Shown piece after piece: positions 30,305 to 39,789 of a DNA stretch of 64,000 bases. Source of the stretch: Conexibacter woesei DSM 14684. Lineage in GTDB: Bacteria > Actinomycetota > Thermoleophilia > Solirubrobacterales > Solirubrobacteraceae. The stretch is taken from positions 2,108,001-2,172,000 of the forward strand of contig NC_013739.1 in the NCBI RefSeq assembly GCF_000025265.1, read 5' to 3'. How positions within the stretch are numbered: the stretch's first letter is position 1; each line of letters starts with the position of its first letter. Under the pieces are notes generated by a model that saw only the letters and a program-made list of their open reading frames with translations, was not told the DNA's origin and searched no databases. The translations under genes and the position numbers were made by a program.

Positions 30305-31480
30305 ATGACGAGAACGCTGTGGCGAGCCGGAGCGCTCGCCGAAGACGCCGCCGAGCGCGCGGATCGTGAGGGAGCCAGCAGCGCGCGCAGGCTCGTCTCG
30401 GCTCGTCGGGCCGGACTGGCAGCGCTCGCGCTGGCGGGGCTGGTCGTGGCCGGGTGCGGCTCGGGCGACAAGGGCAGCGGCGGTGGCTCGACCGCGGCGT
30501 CGACGTCGCAGCACGACAGGAAGATCGTCGTGGGCTACTCCGACCCTGTCGGATCGAATCAGGCCCAGCAGGCGGTCTATCGCGCGCAGAAGGAGGCGGC
30601 CAAGCAGCTGGGCTGGGAGATCGTGCACCTGGACGCGAACCTCTCGCCGTCCAAGCAGCTGTCGGACATCGATTCGATGATCTCGCGCAAGGTCGACGCG
30701 ATCAACTCGTGGACGTTGGAAGAGGGCGCCGCCGACGCCGCCTACCGGCGGGCCGTGGAGGCGGGGATCGTGATCGTTGGGCAGTCGACCGCCTCGCCGT
30801 ACATGAGCTCGACGGTGTGGCTCCAGCAGAATTACGGGTGCAGCCTCGCCAAGATGGGCGCAAAGTACATCGCCGACCGCCGCCCTGGTGCCAAGACGCT
30901 CGTCATCGGCGGCCCACCGGTGAAGGCGATCACCCACTACGCCCAGTGCTTTCTGGACGCGGCCAAGGCGGCCGGCCTCACCGTCCTCGACAAGAAGGAC
31001 AACATGGCCGACACGGCGGCTGGATCGCAGCCCATCGCGGCGGCGATGGTCAACCAGCATCCTGACGTGGAGGCCGTCTGGACCTACAACGATCCGACGG
31101 CGCTCGGTGCCGGCAACGCGCTGAAGGCGGCGGGCAAGCAGGTCTGGCAGGAGGGCAAGAGCGACGACGGGGTGATCGTCATCGGGTCCAACGGCACCGA
31201 GGAAGGCATCCAGGGGATCAAGAGCGGGCTGATGACCGTCACCTACGACATGCACCCCGACGTGATCGGCACCCAGATCATCGCGGTGCTCGCCAAGCAT
31301 TTCCGCGACGGTGTGCCCGCCAAGGACCTCCCGAAGAACGTCGTCGTCCCGACGACCAAATGGGACCTCTCGAACGTCGCTGACTACGTCGACCCCATGA
31401 AGCGCCCCATCAAGTTGGGCGCCGTGCTGGGCACTGGCGAGAACTCGGCCGGCCAGGGCGACCACGAGATCACGAGATGA
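30305..31480 (+). CDS. orphan sugar-type ABC substrate-binding lipoprotein
   Basis: 391 residues, clear paralogue of 21911-23014: VGYSDPVGSNQAQQAVYRAQ, SDIDSMISRKVDAINSW, KTLVIGGPPVKAITHYAQCF, VIGSNGTEEGIQGIKSGLM. The signal peptide with lipobox ALAGLVVAGCGSGD is preceded by an unusually long n-region of about 30 residues. There is no ATPase or permease gene next to it, so it may share the 23078/24600 transporter. GAGGAGGAG six bases before the ATG at 30305 fixes the start. Likely controlled by the TetR protein at 29488. Confidence 0.92.
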   Translation: MTRTLWRAGALAEDAAERADREGASSARRLVSARRAGLAALALAGLVVAGCGSGDKGSGGGSTAASTSQHDRKIVVGYSDPVGSNQAQQAVYRAQKEAAKQLGWEIVHLDANLSPSKQLSDIDSMISRKVDAINSWTLEEGAADAAYRRAVEAGIVIVGQSTASPYMSSTVWLQQNYGCSLAKMGAKYIADRRPGAKTLVIGGPPVKAITHYAQCFLDAAKAAGLTVLDKKDNMADTAAGSQPIAAAMVNQHPDVEAVWTYNDPTALGAGNALKAAGKQVWQEGKSDDGVIVIGSNGTEEGIQGIKSGLMTVTYDMHPDVIGTQIIAVLAKHFRDGVPAKDLPKNVVVPTTKWDLSNVADYVDPMKRPIKLGAVLGTGENSAGQGDHEITR

Positions 31481-31488
31481 GGAGCAAC

Positions 31489-32409
31489 ATGGCGCAAGAG
31501 ATCGAGTTCCCCGTCGACGGCGGTCGGCTGAAGGGCCTGTTCTACGAACCGGCCACCGGGCAAGCGCCCTATCCGACGGTCGTCATGGCCAACGGATTCC
31601 GGGCGCCCAAGGAGATGGGCTGCACCACGTGGGCGCAACGGTTCGCGGAGGCCGGACTGGCGGTCCTGGTCTTCGACAACCGCTCGAGCGTCTACCACGA
31701 CACGTTCGCCGCGTACGACGTCGATCCGGTCACGGAGACCCGCGACTTCCGCTGGGCGATCGACTACGCCCTCGCGCTGGATGCGGTGGACCCGGATCGG
31801 CTGGGGATCTGGGGCACGAGCATGACGGGCGGCTACGTCCTCCAGATCGCCGCGGTCGACCGCCGCGTCAGATGCGTGGTCTCCCAGGTCCCGATGCTCT
31901 CCGGATGGATGAACATCTCCCGGTTTGGGGACGCCGACGGATATCGCGACATGGTCGAGGCAGAGCGTCAGCGCCTCGTGCGGGGCGAGGATCCGACGGC
32001 GATCCGGATGACGTCGCCCGACCGCTCGGTCCCGTCCGCCTTCCCGTCGATGAGCGCCAACCGCTACTTCCACGACCAGCGGGACCAGCAGTCACCGCGG
32101 TTGGATTGGTGGGAGAACAAAGTCTCGATCCGCTCGATCGATTGGTACATGGAGCACGACGTGAATGTCTGGCTTCCGCGGATCAGCCCCACCCCGCTGC
32201 TGATGATCGTCGCCGACCACGACGATGGGTGCCCCACGGCCGAGTCGCTCAAGGCATACGAGCAGGCGCTCGAGCCGAAGCGCCTGGTCCTCATCAGGGG
32301 TGACCACTACACGCCGTACGTTGAGGACGTCGCCACCGCGAACGGCGCGGCGCGCGACTTCTTGGTCGAGCACCTGATGGCCTCGGCCGTGGCAACCGGA
32401 GACCAGTAG
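31489..32409 (+). CDS. alpha/beta hydrolase (dienelactone hydrolase/acetyl-esterase-like)
   Basis: 306 residues. VDGGRLKGLFYEPATGQAPY and VMANGFRAPKEMG form the oxyanion region, VLVFDNRSSVYHD follows, and the nucleophile is in RLGIWGTSMTGGYVLQIAA. The late acid and His are in MIVADHDDGCP and LIRGDHYTPYV. AGGAG lies five bases before the ATG at 31489; an in-frame ATG at 31477 overlaps the receptor stop. Co-transcribed with the orphan receptor, so it probably processes the imported compound. Confidence 0.88.
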   Translation: MAQEIEFPVDGGRLKGLFYEPATGQAPYPTVVMANGFRAPKEMGCTTWAQRFAEAGLAVLVFDNRSSVYHDTFAAYDVDPVTETRDFRWAIDYALALDAVDPDRLGIWGTSMTGGYVLQIAAVDRRVRCVVSQVPMLSGWMNISRFGDADGYRDMVEAERQRLVRGEDPTAIRMTSPDRSVPSAFPSMSANRYFHDQRDQQSPRLDWWENKVSIRSIDWYMEHDVNVWLPRISPTPLLMIVADHDDGCPTAESLKAYEQALEPKRLVLIRGDHYTPYVEDVATANGAARDFLVEHLMASAVATGDQ

Positions 32410-32553
32410 CGGGCCGCCGAGACACGCGAGGAAAGGACCAGCCCGTGCACGGCGGGGGATCCCGGCCGCCTTGGCCCGAGGGTGTGCGGGTCGGGGCGCA
32501 GAGCCTGGTCATCACCGTCGCGGCGAACCACCTCAACAAGGGAAAGGCATGGT

Positions 32554-32703
32554 TACAGCTGGACCATCATCGGCGGGATCGTCGAATGCTACGACCATCC
32601 GAGCGCGACCTGCGATGTGATCCATCTCGCGGAGACCTTGATGGGCTCGGACTCGTTTGACGATGCGCTCGCCACGGCGACCGCCGCGCTGGGTCTCGAC
32701 TGA
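32554..32703 (+). pseudogene. possible gene fragment of unknown family
   Basis: A frame ending at 32703 encodes GYSWTIIGGIVECYDHPSAT and CDVIHLAETLMGSDSFDDALA with normal codon use, but upstream of about 32551 the frame becomes unnatural (Arg/Ser-rich). It looks like the last 50 residues of a lost protein or a very small gene. The rest of the gene-poor stretch 32410-32844 shows nothing I can support. Confidence 0.3.
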
Positions 32704-32844
32704 GAGTCGGCGCCCCTGTCGCGGGCCAGCCGGATGTGGGCGGGCGGTTGTCGCACCTCCCGCTTTTCGCGCCCACATCCCGTTGCGGCGATCCGGGACG
32801 ACGCGGCGACACGATCGAAGCGCTGATCGCCGAGTTCGTCGCGC

Positions 32845-33372
32845 TCAGCGTTTGGTGCTCTTCTTTCTGAAGACGCAGGGCATCGCGCCGCTGACCGCGA
32901 TGCCGACCTCTGTGTCGCCCTGGAGGAAGAACACGCCGCCGACCGAGATCGCCGCTCCCTTGGGGGCGAACACGATCGCTCCGCCGCCGGGGGCGCCCGG
33001 CACCGGAACGGTGCTGTCGTAGACCGTGCCCCCAGGCGCACGGACCACGACCTGCGACACGAGTTGGCCCGCCGTGCGCGGCAGCGGGTACTGCGCGCCG
33101 TAGCCTTTCCAGCGGGTCTCAGAGATGTCCACGGTCATCCGATACCGGCCGTTGGGTGACGTGGCCGTCGCGAAGAATCCCCCGCCGAAACGGTTGCAAC
33201 GGGCGCGCTTGAACGTGGCGATCACCGGCTCGTCCGTACCGCCGGCCTGCCGTACATGAACGTCGCCGTAGTCTGTCGCCGGCTTGGGCTTCGCGACGCT
33301 CCCAGCGCTTCCGATCGCGAGGAGAGCCGCTGCGCCGCCGGCCACGGCGGTCGCGAGCGTGATGGGTCGCAT
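32845..33372 (-). CDS. secreted protein of unknown function
   Basis: 175 residues from the ATG at 33372. Signal peptide MRPITLATAVAGGAAALLAI followed by GSAGSVAKPKP. The mature part is beta-rich (GRYRMTVDISETRWKGYG, VVRAPGGTVYDSTVPV, GVFFLQGDTEVGIAVSGAMP) with two Cys residues (ARCNRF and PCVF). No catalytic motif. The longer frame reaching 33591 is rejected because the signal peptide starts internally. Confidence 0.7.
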   Translation of the reverse strand: MRPITLATAVAGGAAALLAIGSAGSVAKPKPATDYGDVHVRQAGGTDEPVIATFKRARCNRFGGGFFATATSPNGRYRMTVDISETRWKGYGAQYPLPRTAGQLVSQVVVRAPGGTVYDSTVPVPGAPGGGAIVFAPKGAAISVGGVFFLQGDTEVGIAVSGAMPCVFRKKSTKR

Positions 33373-33443
33373 GGGGGCGACGCTACCAGAGGGCAGAAGC
33401 ACGTCGGGCGCCTCCGGGCGGCCGTGCGCAGTAGGCTTGCCGC

Positions 33444-34079
33444 GTGATGCTCCGACATGCGGTGCGAATCGCGTTCTCAGGTGCCCTGATGGCATCGCTC
33501 CTGCTCGTGCCGTCGGCCGCTTCGGCGGCCAAGGCCAAGCGCTTCCACATGCAGACCGGCTTCGTCCTCGTGGCGCTGAACAACTCGCCATGGTCGGTCG
33601 GCAACGGCGTGCGGGCGCCCGAATGCACGGGCATCGGCAAGCCCCGCCGCGACGCGGCGTTCCAATCGACGTGGTCGTCGTTCCGTTGCACCGTGGTCGA
33701 TGTCGCCGGCGGCGCGGCGCGCGGCGTGGCGCTCGTCAAGCCGGTGGGACCGGAGGCCGTGAGCGTCGTACGGGCAATCAGCGGCAACCCGCCGCCCGAC
33801 CGGCCGCTCGGGAAGATCCCGAAGGGCAAGGGGCGCACGCGCAGCTCCGACGTGGCGGCCCGCCTGGCGAAGTCGGATTGGGCCAAGACCCACGACTACC
33901 TGGGGGCGGTCTGCTACGGCGTCGGGCCGTTTGACGCACAGGTCGGCATCGACACGGCCGGCGCGTACTTCGGCGCGTTCGTCTGCCGCATCACGGTGGG
34001 CGGGGGCGCGCCGAGCAGCGTGCTGCTCGTCGAGACGTCGGGCAAACGCTCGGTGCGCGTCACGCGCACGCTCGTCTGA
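33444..34079 (+). CDS. secreted protein of unknown function
   Basis: 211 residues with a clear signal peptide (MLRHAVRIAFSGALMASLLL, then VPSAASAAKA). The mature domain has four Cys (PECTG, FRCTV, AVCYG, FVCRI), suggesting two disulfides, and ends with a strand-rich LLVETSGKRSVRVTRTLV. No family recognised. Divergent from the secreted-protein gene at 32845 with 71 bases between the starts. Confidence 0.7.
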   Translation: MMLRHAVRIAFSGALMASLLLVPSAASAAKAKRFHMQTGFVLVALNNSPWSVGNGVRAPECTGIGKPRRDAAFQSTWSSFRCTVVDVAGGAARGVALVKPVGPEAVSVVRAISGNPPPDRPLGKIPKGKGRTRSSDVAARLAKSDWAKTHDYLGAVCYGVGPFDAQVGIDTAGAYFGAFVCRITVGGGAPSSVLLVETSGKRSVRVTRTLV

Positions 34080-34218
34080 GGCCGACCGGCGGCCCGAGGC
34101 CGTCTTCCGGCTCCGACGCCTGCCCACGGCTGCTACCTTCCCGCCGCTTCGTCGATCAGAGCCCCAGCAGGCAGCCGGCGAGTTTCGTGTCCGGGATGCC
34201 GACGAGCGGCGACAACCA

Positions 34219-35682
34219 TCAGGTGTCGCAGACGGTGATCGATGCCGGGACGGTGCGTCCGCTGATCACTCCGCCGCCGTCGCGCGCGGACGCGTGCGCT
34301 TGGACGGCGATGCGCGTCGCCGGTGCTGCGGCGGCGGGCACCGTCAGCGTCTGACGGAACGGCGCCGAGCTGTCGACGCGGGGAGGCTGCCCGGGGATGC
34401 GGAATCGGACACGGTGGACGCGGGCCGAGCCGCCGCCTCGCCGGCTCCAGCGCAGCGTTGCGATGAACCGCTGGCCGGCGACCACGCAGTCGCGCGGTAC
34501 GCGCAGGTCGTAGTGCAGCCGTGCATCGGATCGGCGCACCGTGCGCAGCGGCCCGCGGTACGCCTCCGCGACGGCAGGTGGCAGAGCGGCGACCCGCATC
34601 GCGCTCGACGCTCCGCGCCACACGGCAAAGCCGCTCCCACCCGGACCGGCCGCCACCTCCGGGTCAGCGAACGGCTCGTCCCTGGCGAGGAGGGCGGGCG
34701 GGCTGAAGACACCGCCGCCGGTCCCGCTGCGGGCGTAGCGCAGCCGTCCTCCGTAGGAGGACAGCTTCCACACGAGCGCCAGGGCCCCGGCGGCATTCTG
34801 CGCCAGGTCCGGCTCGTCGGCACCGCCGCCGCGGACGATGTCGCTGCCCCCGTCGAATGTGCGAGCCGCGGCGTCGTAGCGGTGGATCCGCACGACGTTG
34901 CCGCCGCCGGTGCGCCGGTAGGCGAGCTGCAGGCCGCTGGGCCCGCTCGCCAGGGAGCCCTCGCCGGAGGCGGACTCGCCACCGGCGACGGGCTGGCCCA
35001 GGAGCCAGTTGGAGGCGACGTCGATGGCGCTCGCGGCTTCCGCGCCCGCGTAGAGCGCGAACTGCATCCGTGATTGGTCGCTGGAGATGTGGACGAGCTG
35101 GTCGGATCGTGGAGCCGGCGCGACGGCCGGCGAGGCGACGGTCGGCGAGGTCGTCACGGTGATGGGCGGCGCGTCCAGCGGGGCGTCGCCGAGTGCGAGG
35201 AGCTTGCTGATGCCGACGGTGACGATGGTGTCGGTGGCCGGCAGGAACGCGCCCTGGCCCGCGGCGACCAGACCGCGGCCGCGCTCGACCGGCGAGGCGA
35301 AGCTCTGGCCGCGGTCCGCCGAGGTCCACACGAACGTCCGGTTCGACACGCCGCCCGCGCCGCAGTTCCAGCAGCTCGCTACGAGGACGACCCGCTCGTC
35401 GGAGGGGACGAAGACCTGCGGGACCGCGTGGGTGGCCTGGGCGCCCGCGCCGCCGGGGAACGCCAGCGCGTCCGTGCGCTCGCACGCGCCGCCGTCGCGG
35501 GCAACCCGGCAGTACGCGAGGCCGTCTGCGCGGTCCTCGGTCAGCCACACGACGTGCCCAGTGCCGTCGGCGCCGACCGCCACCTGTGCGTCGTGGCCCG
35601 TTCCAGCGGTGAACGGCGCCGCCTCGGCAGACCCGGAGAACATCAAGACGAGGACGGCGGCGAGCAGGCAGCGTGAGATCAT
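34219..35682 (-). CDS. secreted beta-propeller-like protein of unknown function
   Basis: 487 residues from the ATG at 35682 (signal peptide MISRCLLAAVLVLMFSGSAE, then AAPFTAG). Repeated motifs such as HVVWLTEDRADGL, RTFVWTSADRGQSFASP, LALVWKLSSYGGRLRYARSG and SGFAVWRGAS look like blades with W and Asp-box-type turns, so a sialidase-like beta-propeller fold is possible. A C-terminal domain (LRWSRRGGGSARVHRVRF onward) is an Ig-like or beta-sandwich candidate. No enzymatic residues can be identified. Confidence 0.65.
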   Translation of the reverse strand: MISRCLLAAVLVLMFSGSAEAAPFTAGTGHDAQVAVGADGTGHVVWLTEDRADGLAYCRVARDGGACERTDALAFPGGAGAQATHAVPQVFVPSDERVVLVASCWNCGAGGVSNRTFVWTSADRGQSFASPVERGRGLVAAGQGAFLPATDTIVTVGISKLLALGDAPLDAPPITVTTSPTVASPAVAPAPRSDQLVHISSDQSRMQFALYAGAEAASAIDVASNWLLGQPVAGGESASGEGSLASGPSGLQLAYRRTGGGNVVRIHRYDAAARTFDGGSDIVRGGGADEPDLAQNAAGALALVWKLSSYGGRLRYARSGTGGGVFSPPALLARDEPFADPEVAAGPGGSGFAVWRGASSAMRVAALPPAVAEAYRGPLRTVRRSDARLHYDLRVPRDCVVAGQRFIATLRWSRRGGGSARVHRVRFRIPGQPPRVDSSAPFRQTLTVPAAAAPATRIAVQAHASARDGGGVISGRTVPASITVCDT

Positions 35683-35756
35683 GGGGCGACCGTAGACACG
35701 CTGTCGCGCGCTGTCATCGGGGAGGCACCCTGGGATCGCCCGGCCGCTGGCCTGCG

Positions 35757-38600
35757 ATGATCCGCGGCGTGGGGGTCCCGGCGGACACGCTCGAGGCAAG
35801 TCCGCTGGAGCGGGAGAACGAGTTTGCGGCGCTGGAGGCGCGTGTGCGTGCGGCGGTCGAGCGTGGCGTCGGCTCCGTGCTCGTCGTGACCGGGCCGGCC
35901 GGCGCCGGCAAGACGACGCTGCTCGGCGCGCTGGCCAGCAGCGCTGCACCGCGGCTGCGCGTGCTGAACGCCACGGGCGCTGATGTCGAGTGCGACCTGC
36001 CGTTCGGCGTCGTGCGCCAACTCGTCGAGCGTCCGGTGCTGGCGCTTCCGGCGGCGGCTCAGGCCGAGCTGCTCGCCGGTCCGGCCTCGGCCGTGCGGGC
36101 GCTGCTGAACGGCCCCGTCGACGCGCCGGTCGACAGTGCGGCGGCGATCGCGCACGGTCTCTACTGGTTGCTGGCCCGGCTGACCGACCAGCAGCCTGTC
36201 TGCGTGCTCGTCGATGACGCGCACTGGTGCGACGCCGAGTCGATGGACGCGCTCACCTACGTCGCACGCCGCGCCGACGGCCATCCGCTGGTGCTCGTCG
36301 TGGCCACCCGTGACGACGAGCCCGACGCGCACGCCTGGAGTCGGCTCCACGCCATCGAGTCGACCGCCGTGCTGCGTCCCGCACCGCTGAGCGCCGAGGC
36401 GAGCGCCCGGCTCGTCAGCAGCTTCATGGCCGCGCCCGCCAGCGCCCCGTTCGCCAGCGCGTGTCATCGCCTGACTGCGGGCAACCCGCGCCTGCTGGTC
36501 GAGCTGCTTGCCACCTGCCGCGACATGGCCATCGCCCCCGACGCTGCGGGTGCGGCTGCCATTGCCACGATCGCGCCGGAGCGGCTCGGGACGATGGTCC
36601 TCGAGCGGATCGCGCGACTCGGCGACCACGCGCTGGCGCTGTCCCGCGCGGTCGCGGTCCTCGAGCACGGGCGCATGTCGGACACGGCGGCGGTGGCACT
36701 GCTCGACGCCGTCGACGCCGAGCATGCCGCCCGCCGGCTCGTCGATGGGGCGCTCCTCCTCGACGAGCTGCCGCTGCGGTTCGTCCATCCGCTCACCGGC
36801 GCGATCGTGCTGGGCCAGCTCGGCAGCGCCGAGCGCGACGGCGCGCACCGTCGCGCCGCCGCGGTGCTCGCGTCGCACGACCGCGACGCTGCTGCCCTGC
36901 ATCTCTTGCGCTGCGAGCCTGCGGGGGAATCGTGGGCGGCGGAGACGCTGCGCGACGCCGCCCACGCTGCGCTGCGCCGGGGCACGCCGGCCGCCGCGGT
37001 CCGGCTGCTCGATCGAGCGCTCGCCGAAGGCGGGCAGGGCACGGCGATCCGCGCCGAGCTCGCGGGTGCGCTCCTCGCCGCGGGCGACCCGCGCGCCGTC
37101 GAGGAGCTGCACTGGGCGGTGCGCGCCTGCCGGGACGATCCGTCGCGACGAGCGGCGCTCGTCGCCCAGCTCGCGCTGGCGCAGTTCACCACCGGGGACG
37201 TCGCCGCATGCACGCGCACCCTGCGTGCCGCGCTCGACGACCTCGCGCCACTGGATGATGGCGGCGGCGTGGGTGGCATCGAAATCGTGGCGACCGCTGC
37301 GCTGCTGCCCCAGGGCGATCAGACGTTGCGCGCGGCTGCCGTGCTGCGGGCGCGATCGATGACCGGCGATCCGCGCCTCGGGGCGATCGCGGCGATCGAT
37401 CGGGTCTGCCGCGGCGAACCGGCGTCAGAGACGACGCCAGGGGCGGCGGCACGGCTTCGCGAGCTCGTCGGGTCGGCCGGCGGCGACGTCGCCCCGGCCT
37501 TCCACGTGCTCGTCTGGGCGCTGGCGTGCTACGACGAGGTCGATGTCGCCTCTGACGCGCTCGAGCACGCCTTCGACGTCGCCCGCGAGCACGGATCGCG
37601 CCTGCGCTACGGGATGGCGTGCTACCTCCGAGCGTGGACACGATGGTGTCGCGGTGACCTGCTTGGTGTGCTCGCGGATGTCGACGAAACCCTCGCCTTC
37701 GCGGCAGAGGGGGGCGCGATCGCGGTGCCGAACATGCTCTGGGAGCAGGCCGAGTGCCGGCTCGCCCGCGGCAACGTTGCGGGATGCGCCGCAGCGCTGG
37801 ACGCGGGGTTCGCCGCCGTCGACTCGACCCGGTGGGAGTTGGCGGGCGCGTGGCTCCGTCACGGGCGCGCGGGGCAGCTCCTGCGTGCGGGCGAGCCCGT
37901 CGGGGCACTGCGCGAGGCGCTCGCGGCGGGCGAGCTCTTCTCGTCGATGGACATGCCCAGCCCGGCTGTCGTGGACTGGCGGGGGCGGGCTGTGCGCGCC
38001 GCGGTGGCCGTCGGCGAGCTCGACCGGGCGCGGGCGATCGCTGCCGACGGCGTGACGCGCGCCGAGGTGATCGGCACGCCTCGCACGCTGGCGCTCGCTG
38101 GCCTCGCGGACGCGCTCACGCACGACGGCGACGCGCGCGTCGAGCGCCTGCAGGCGGCCGCCCTGCACGCAGCCGCCGGTCCGAGCCCGCTCGTCCGAGC
38201 GGAGGTCCTGCTCGAGCTCGGCCGCGCGCTCCGTCACCAGCGCCGTCCGAGCGACGCCCGAACGCCGCTGCGCCAAGCGATCGACCTCACGCGGGCCGCC
38301 GGCGCGACCGCCTTGGCCGCAGAGGCGCTCTCAGAGCTTGAGGCCACGGGCGCCCGACGCCGCCGTGAGCCCGCATGGGGGGTGGAGTCGCTGACGCCGC
38401 GAGAGCACGAGCTCGCTCAGCTCGCCGCGCGCGGCCTGACCAATACGCAGATCGCCGAGCGTCTGTTCATCACGCGCAAGACGGTGGAGACCCACATGTC
38501 GGCGGTGTTGCGCAAGCTCGAGATCGGCTCGCGCCAGGAGCTGAACGTGCTCCTGTCGGGTCCGGAGGACCGACGCGAAGCCACGACACTTGACCGGTGA
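35757..38600 (+). CDS. large LuxR-family ATPase regulator (MalT/LAL type)
   Basis: About 947 residues. N-terminal AAA/STAND ATPase: Walker A VVTGPAGAGKTTLLGALA near residues 44-61, Walker B VCVLVDDAHWCD. A long helical, TPR-like middle follows. A C-terminal LuxR helix-turn-helix (ESLTPREHELAQLAARGLTN, QIAERLFITRKTVETHMSAV) ends at LRKLEIGSRQELNVLL. Such proteins sense ligand and ATP and activate secondary or catabolic genes. No target is evident. ATG at 35757 is chosen; an upstream in-frame start at 35673 adds an unlikely Arg-rich tail. Divergent from the 34219 gene. Confidence 0.92.
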   Translation: MIRGVGVPADTLEASPLERENEFAALEARVRAAVERGVGSVLVVTGPAGAGKTTLLGALASSAAPRLRVLNATGADVECDLPFGVVRQLVERPVLALPAAAQAELLAGPASAVRALLNGPVDAPVDSAAAIAHGLYWLLARLTDQQPVCVLVDDAHWCDAESMDALTYVARRADGHPLVLVVATRDDEPDAHAWSRLHAIESTAVLRPAPLSAEASARLVSSFMAAPASAPFASACHRLTAGNPRLLVELLATCRDMAIAPDAAGAAAIATIAPERLGTMVLERIARLGDHALALSRAVAVLEHGRMSDTAAVALLDAVDAEHAARRLVDGALLLDELPLRFVHPLTGAIVLGQLGSAERDGAHRRAAAVLASHDRDAAALHLLRCEPAGESWAAETLRDAAHAALRRGTPAAAVRLLDRALAEGGQGTAIRAELAGALLAAGDPRAVEELHWAVRACRDDPSRRAALVAQLALAQFTTGDVAACTRTLRAALDDLAPLDDGGGVGGIEIVATAALLPQGDQTLRAAAVLRARSMTGDPRLGAIAAIDRVCRGEPASETTPGAAARLRELVGSAGGDVAPAFHVLVWALACYDEVDVASDALEHAFDVAREHGSRLRYGMACYLRAWTRWCRGDLLGVLADVDETLAFAAEGGAIAVPNMLWEQAECRLARGNVAGCAAALDAGFAAVDSTRWELAGAWLRHGRAGQLLRAGEPVGALREALAAGELFSSMDMPSPAVVDWRGRAVRAAVAVGELDRARAIAADGVTRAEVIGTPRTLALAGLADALTHDGDARVERLQAAALHAAAGPSPLVRAEVLLELGRALRHQRRPSDARTPLRQAIDLTRAAGATALAAEALSELEATGARRRREPAWGVESLTPREHELAQLAARGLTNTQIAERLFITRKTVETHMSAVLRKLEIGSRQELNVLLSGPEDRREATTLDR

Positions 38601-38607
38601 TCGCAGC

Positions 38608-39051
38608 TCACGCGCAGCGGCGCAGCGTGCGTACCTCACGGGCGGTGGGCGGCCCGTCGTCGTCGCCGGCGACCACGACGTTGCCGAAGCGCGTCACCGG
38701 GATGTCCCCGGCGCCGAGCCGTTGCAGGAAGCGCTCATAGCGCCTCGCCGCGCGCTTGGCCGCCGGCACGCTGCGCCCGAGGTAGACGTCGGCGACGTGG
38801 TCGCTGGGCCATACGACGAACCCGGCGTAGGTCGCCCCCGGGATCTCGAGCCCCAGGCGCGGGTCGCCGCTGGGAGGGGCCTCGCCTTCGCTTCCGAACA
38901 TGAGCCCGATCCGCTCGACGCACCGTTGCAGGCTGGGCTTGCTCGTGAGCTCGGCGGCGACGACGGTCGGGACCCAGACGGCAAGGAGGGCCGCGACGAG
39001 CGCGGTCGCGGCGATCTGATGCGATTGGCGGCGTTCCATTCGGATCACCAT
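38608..39051 (-). CDS. secreted or membrane-anchored protein of unknown function
   Basis: 147 residues. N-terminal hydrophobic segment HQIAATALVAALLAVWVPTV after ERRQS, then a small domain with Cys residues near the start (LQRCVERIG) and end (TLRRCA). IPGATYAGFVVWPSDHVADV and a helical KRAARRYERFLQRLG are the recognisable parts. No family known. It ends 19 bases after the convergent LuxR gene. Confidence 0.65.
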   Translation of the reverse strand: MVIRMERRQSHQIAATALVAALLAVWVPTVVAAELTSKPSLQRCVERIGLMFGSEGEAPPSGDPRLGLEIPGATYAGFVVWPSDHVADVYLGRSVPAAKRAARRYERFLQRLGAGDIPVTRFGNVVVAGDDDGPPTAREVRTLRRCA

Positions 39052-39069
39052 GGCTGAGACCCGAGCGGG

Positions 39070-39723
39070 TTACATCGTGGTGGCACCCTGATCCTCAGGG
39101 GTGGGGTCGATGACGTTGTCGCCGAAGGCTGCGGCGAGTGCCTGTCCGATCAGGTCGGGCAGCTCGGCTCTTCCGTCGCTCTCAGCCCAGCGCACCAATG
39201 CCGTGTGCATGGCGGCCAGGCAGGCGCTGGCCGCCGCATGGGCGTGGAACGCCGTGTCCGGGTCGCCGCCATCGTCTCCGAGGGCGTCGACGATCGCCTG
39301 CTGGAGCGCGTAGTTGCTGTCCAGGTGCTTGGCTCGCAGGGCCGGCGTCGAGATCATGAGCTGCACGCGAGCGAGCAGGAACTGCTCGTCGGTCGTCAGG
39401 TCGTCACCCGGGTCGCGGCCGGTCAGTCTCGCGGCCGACTCGATCAGCGCGGCGCCGATGCGGCGGACCAGCGGCTGTGCTGTGGGCGACGCGGCGATCC
39501 GCTCGGCGACGAGCCGGTCGCGCTGGTCGAGGAGCACGAGGTCTTCCTTGGTGGGGAAGCTCCGATACACCGTCATCGGAGACACGCCCGCGGCGTCCGC
39601 GACGGCGGCGATGGTCGTGGCGTCGTAGCCGCGTTCGGTGAACAGCCGCACGGCGTGCGCCTGGATCGTGCGCTGCGTCTCGGCTCGTCGCCGCGCTCGC
39701 AAGCTCGAAGGCTGATCGGGCAT
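39070..39723 (-). CDS. TetR-family regulator, divergent to an SDR gene
   Basis: 217 residues. Helix-turn-helix in TIQAHAVRLFTERGYDATTI, AAVADAAGVSPMTVYRSFPT. The C-terminal domain contains LIESAARLTGRDPGDD and AASACLAAMHTALVRWAES. It faces the SDR gene at 39790; the 66-base gap carries a long inverted repeat (39742-39776), so this is a self-contained repressor/target pair. Confidence 0.92.
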   Translation of the reverse strand: MPDQPSSLRARRRAETQRTIQAHAVRLFTERGYDATTIAAVADAAGVSPMTVYRSFPTKEDLVLLDQRDRLVAERIAASPTAQPLVRRIGAALIESAARLTGRDPGDDLTTDEQFLLARVQLMISTPALRAKHLDSNYALQQAIVDALGDDGGDPDTAFHAHAAASACLAAMHTALVRWAESDGRAELPDLIGQALAAAFGDNVIDPTPEDQGATTM

Positions 39724-39741
39724 CCGGTAGAGAATATCAGT

Positions 39742-39776
39742 GTGTTAGTGTCTACCGAACTGGTAGTTACTAACAC
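39742..39776. promoter_or_regulatory. long inverted repeat between TetR and SDR genes
   Basis: Arms GTGTTAGTGTCTACC (39742-39756) and GGTAGTTACTAACAC (39762-39776) match at 13 of 15 positions around a 5-base centre. It lies in the divergent promoter region and is the probable operator of the 39070 TetR protein. Confidence 0.7.
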
Positions 39777-39789
39777 AAGGTGGTTGAGC

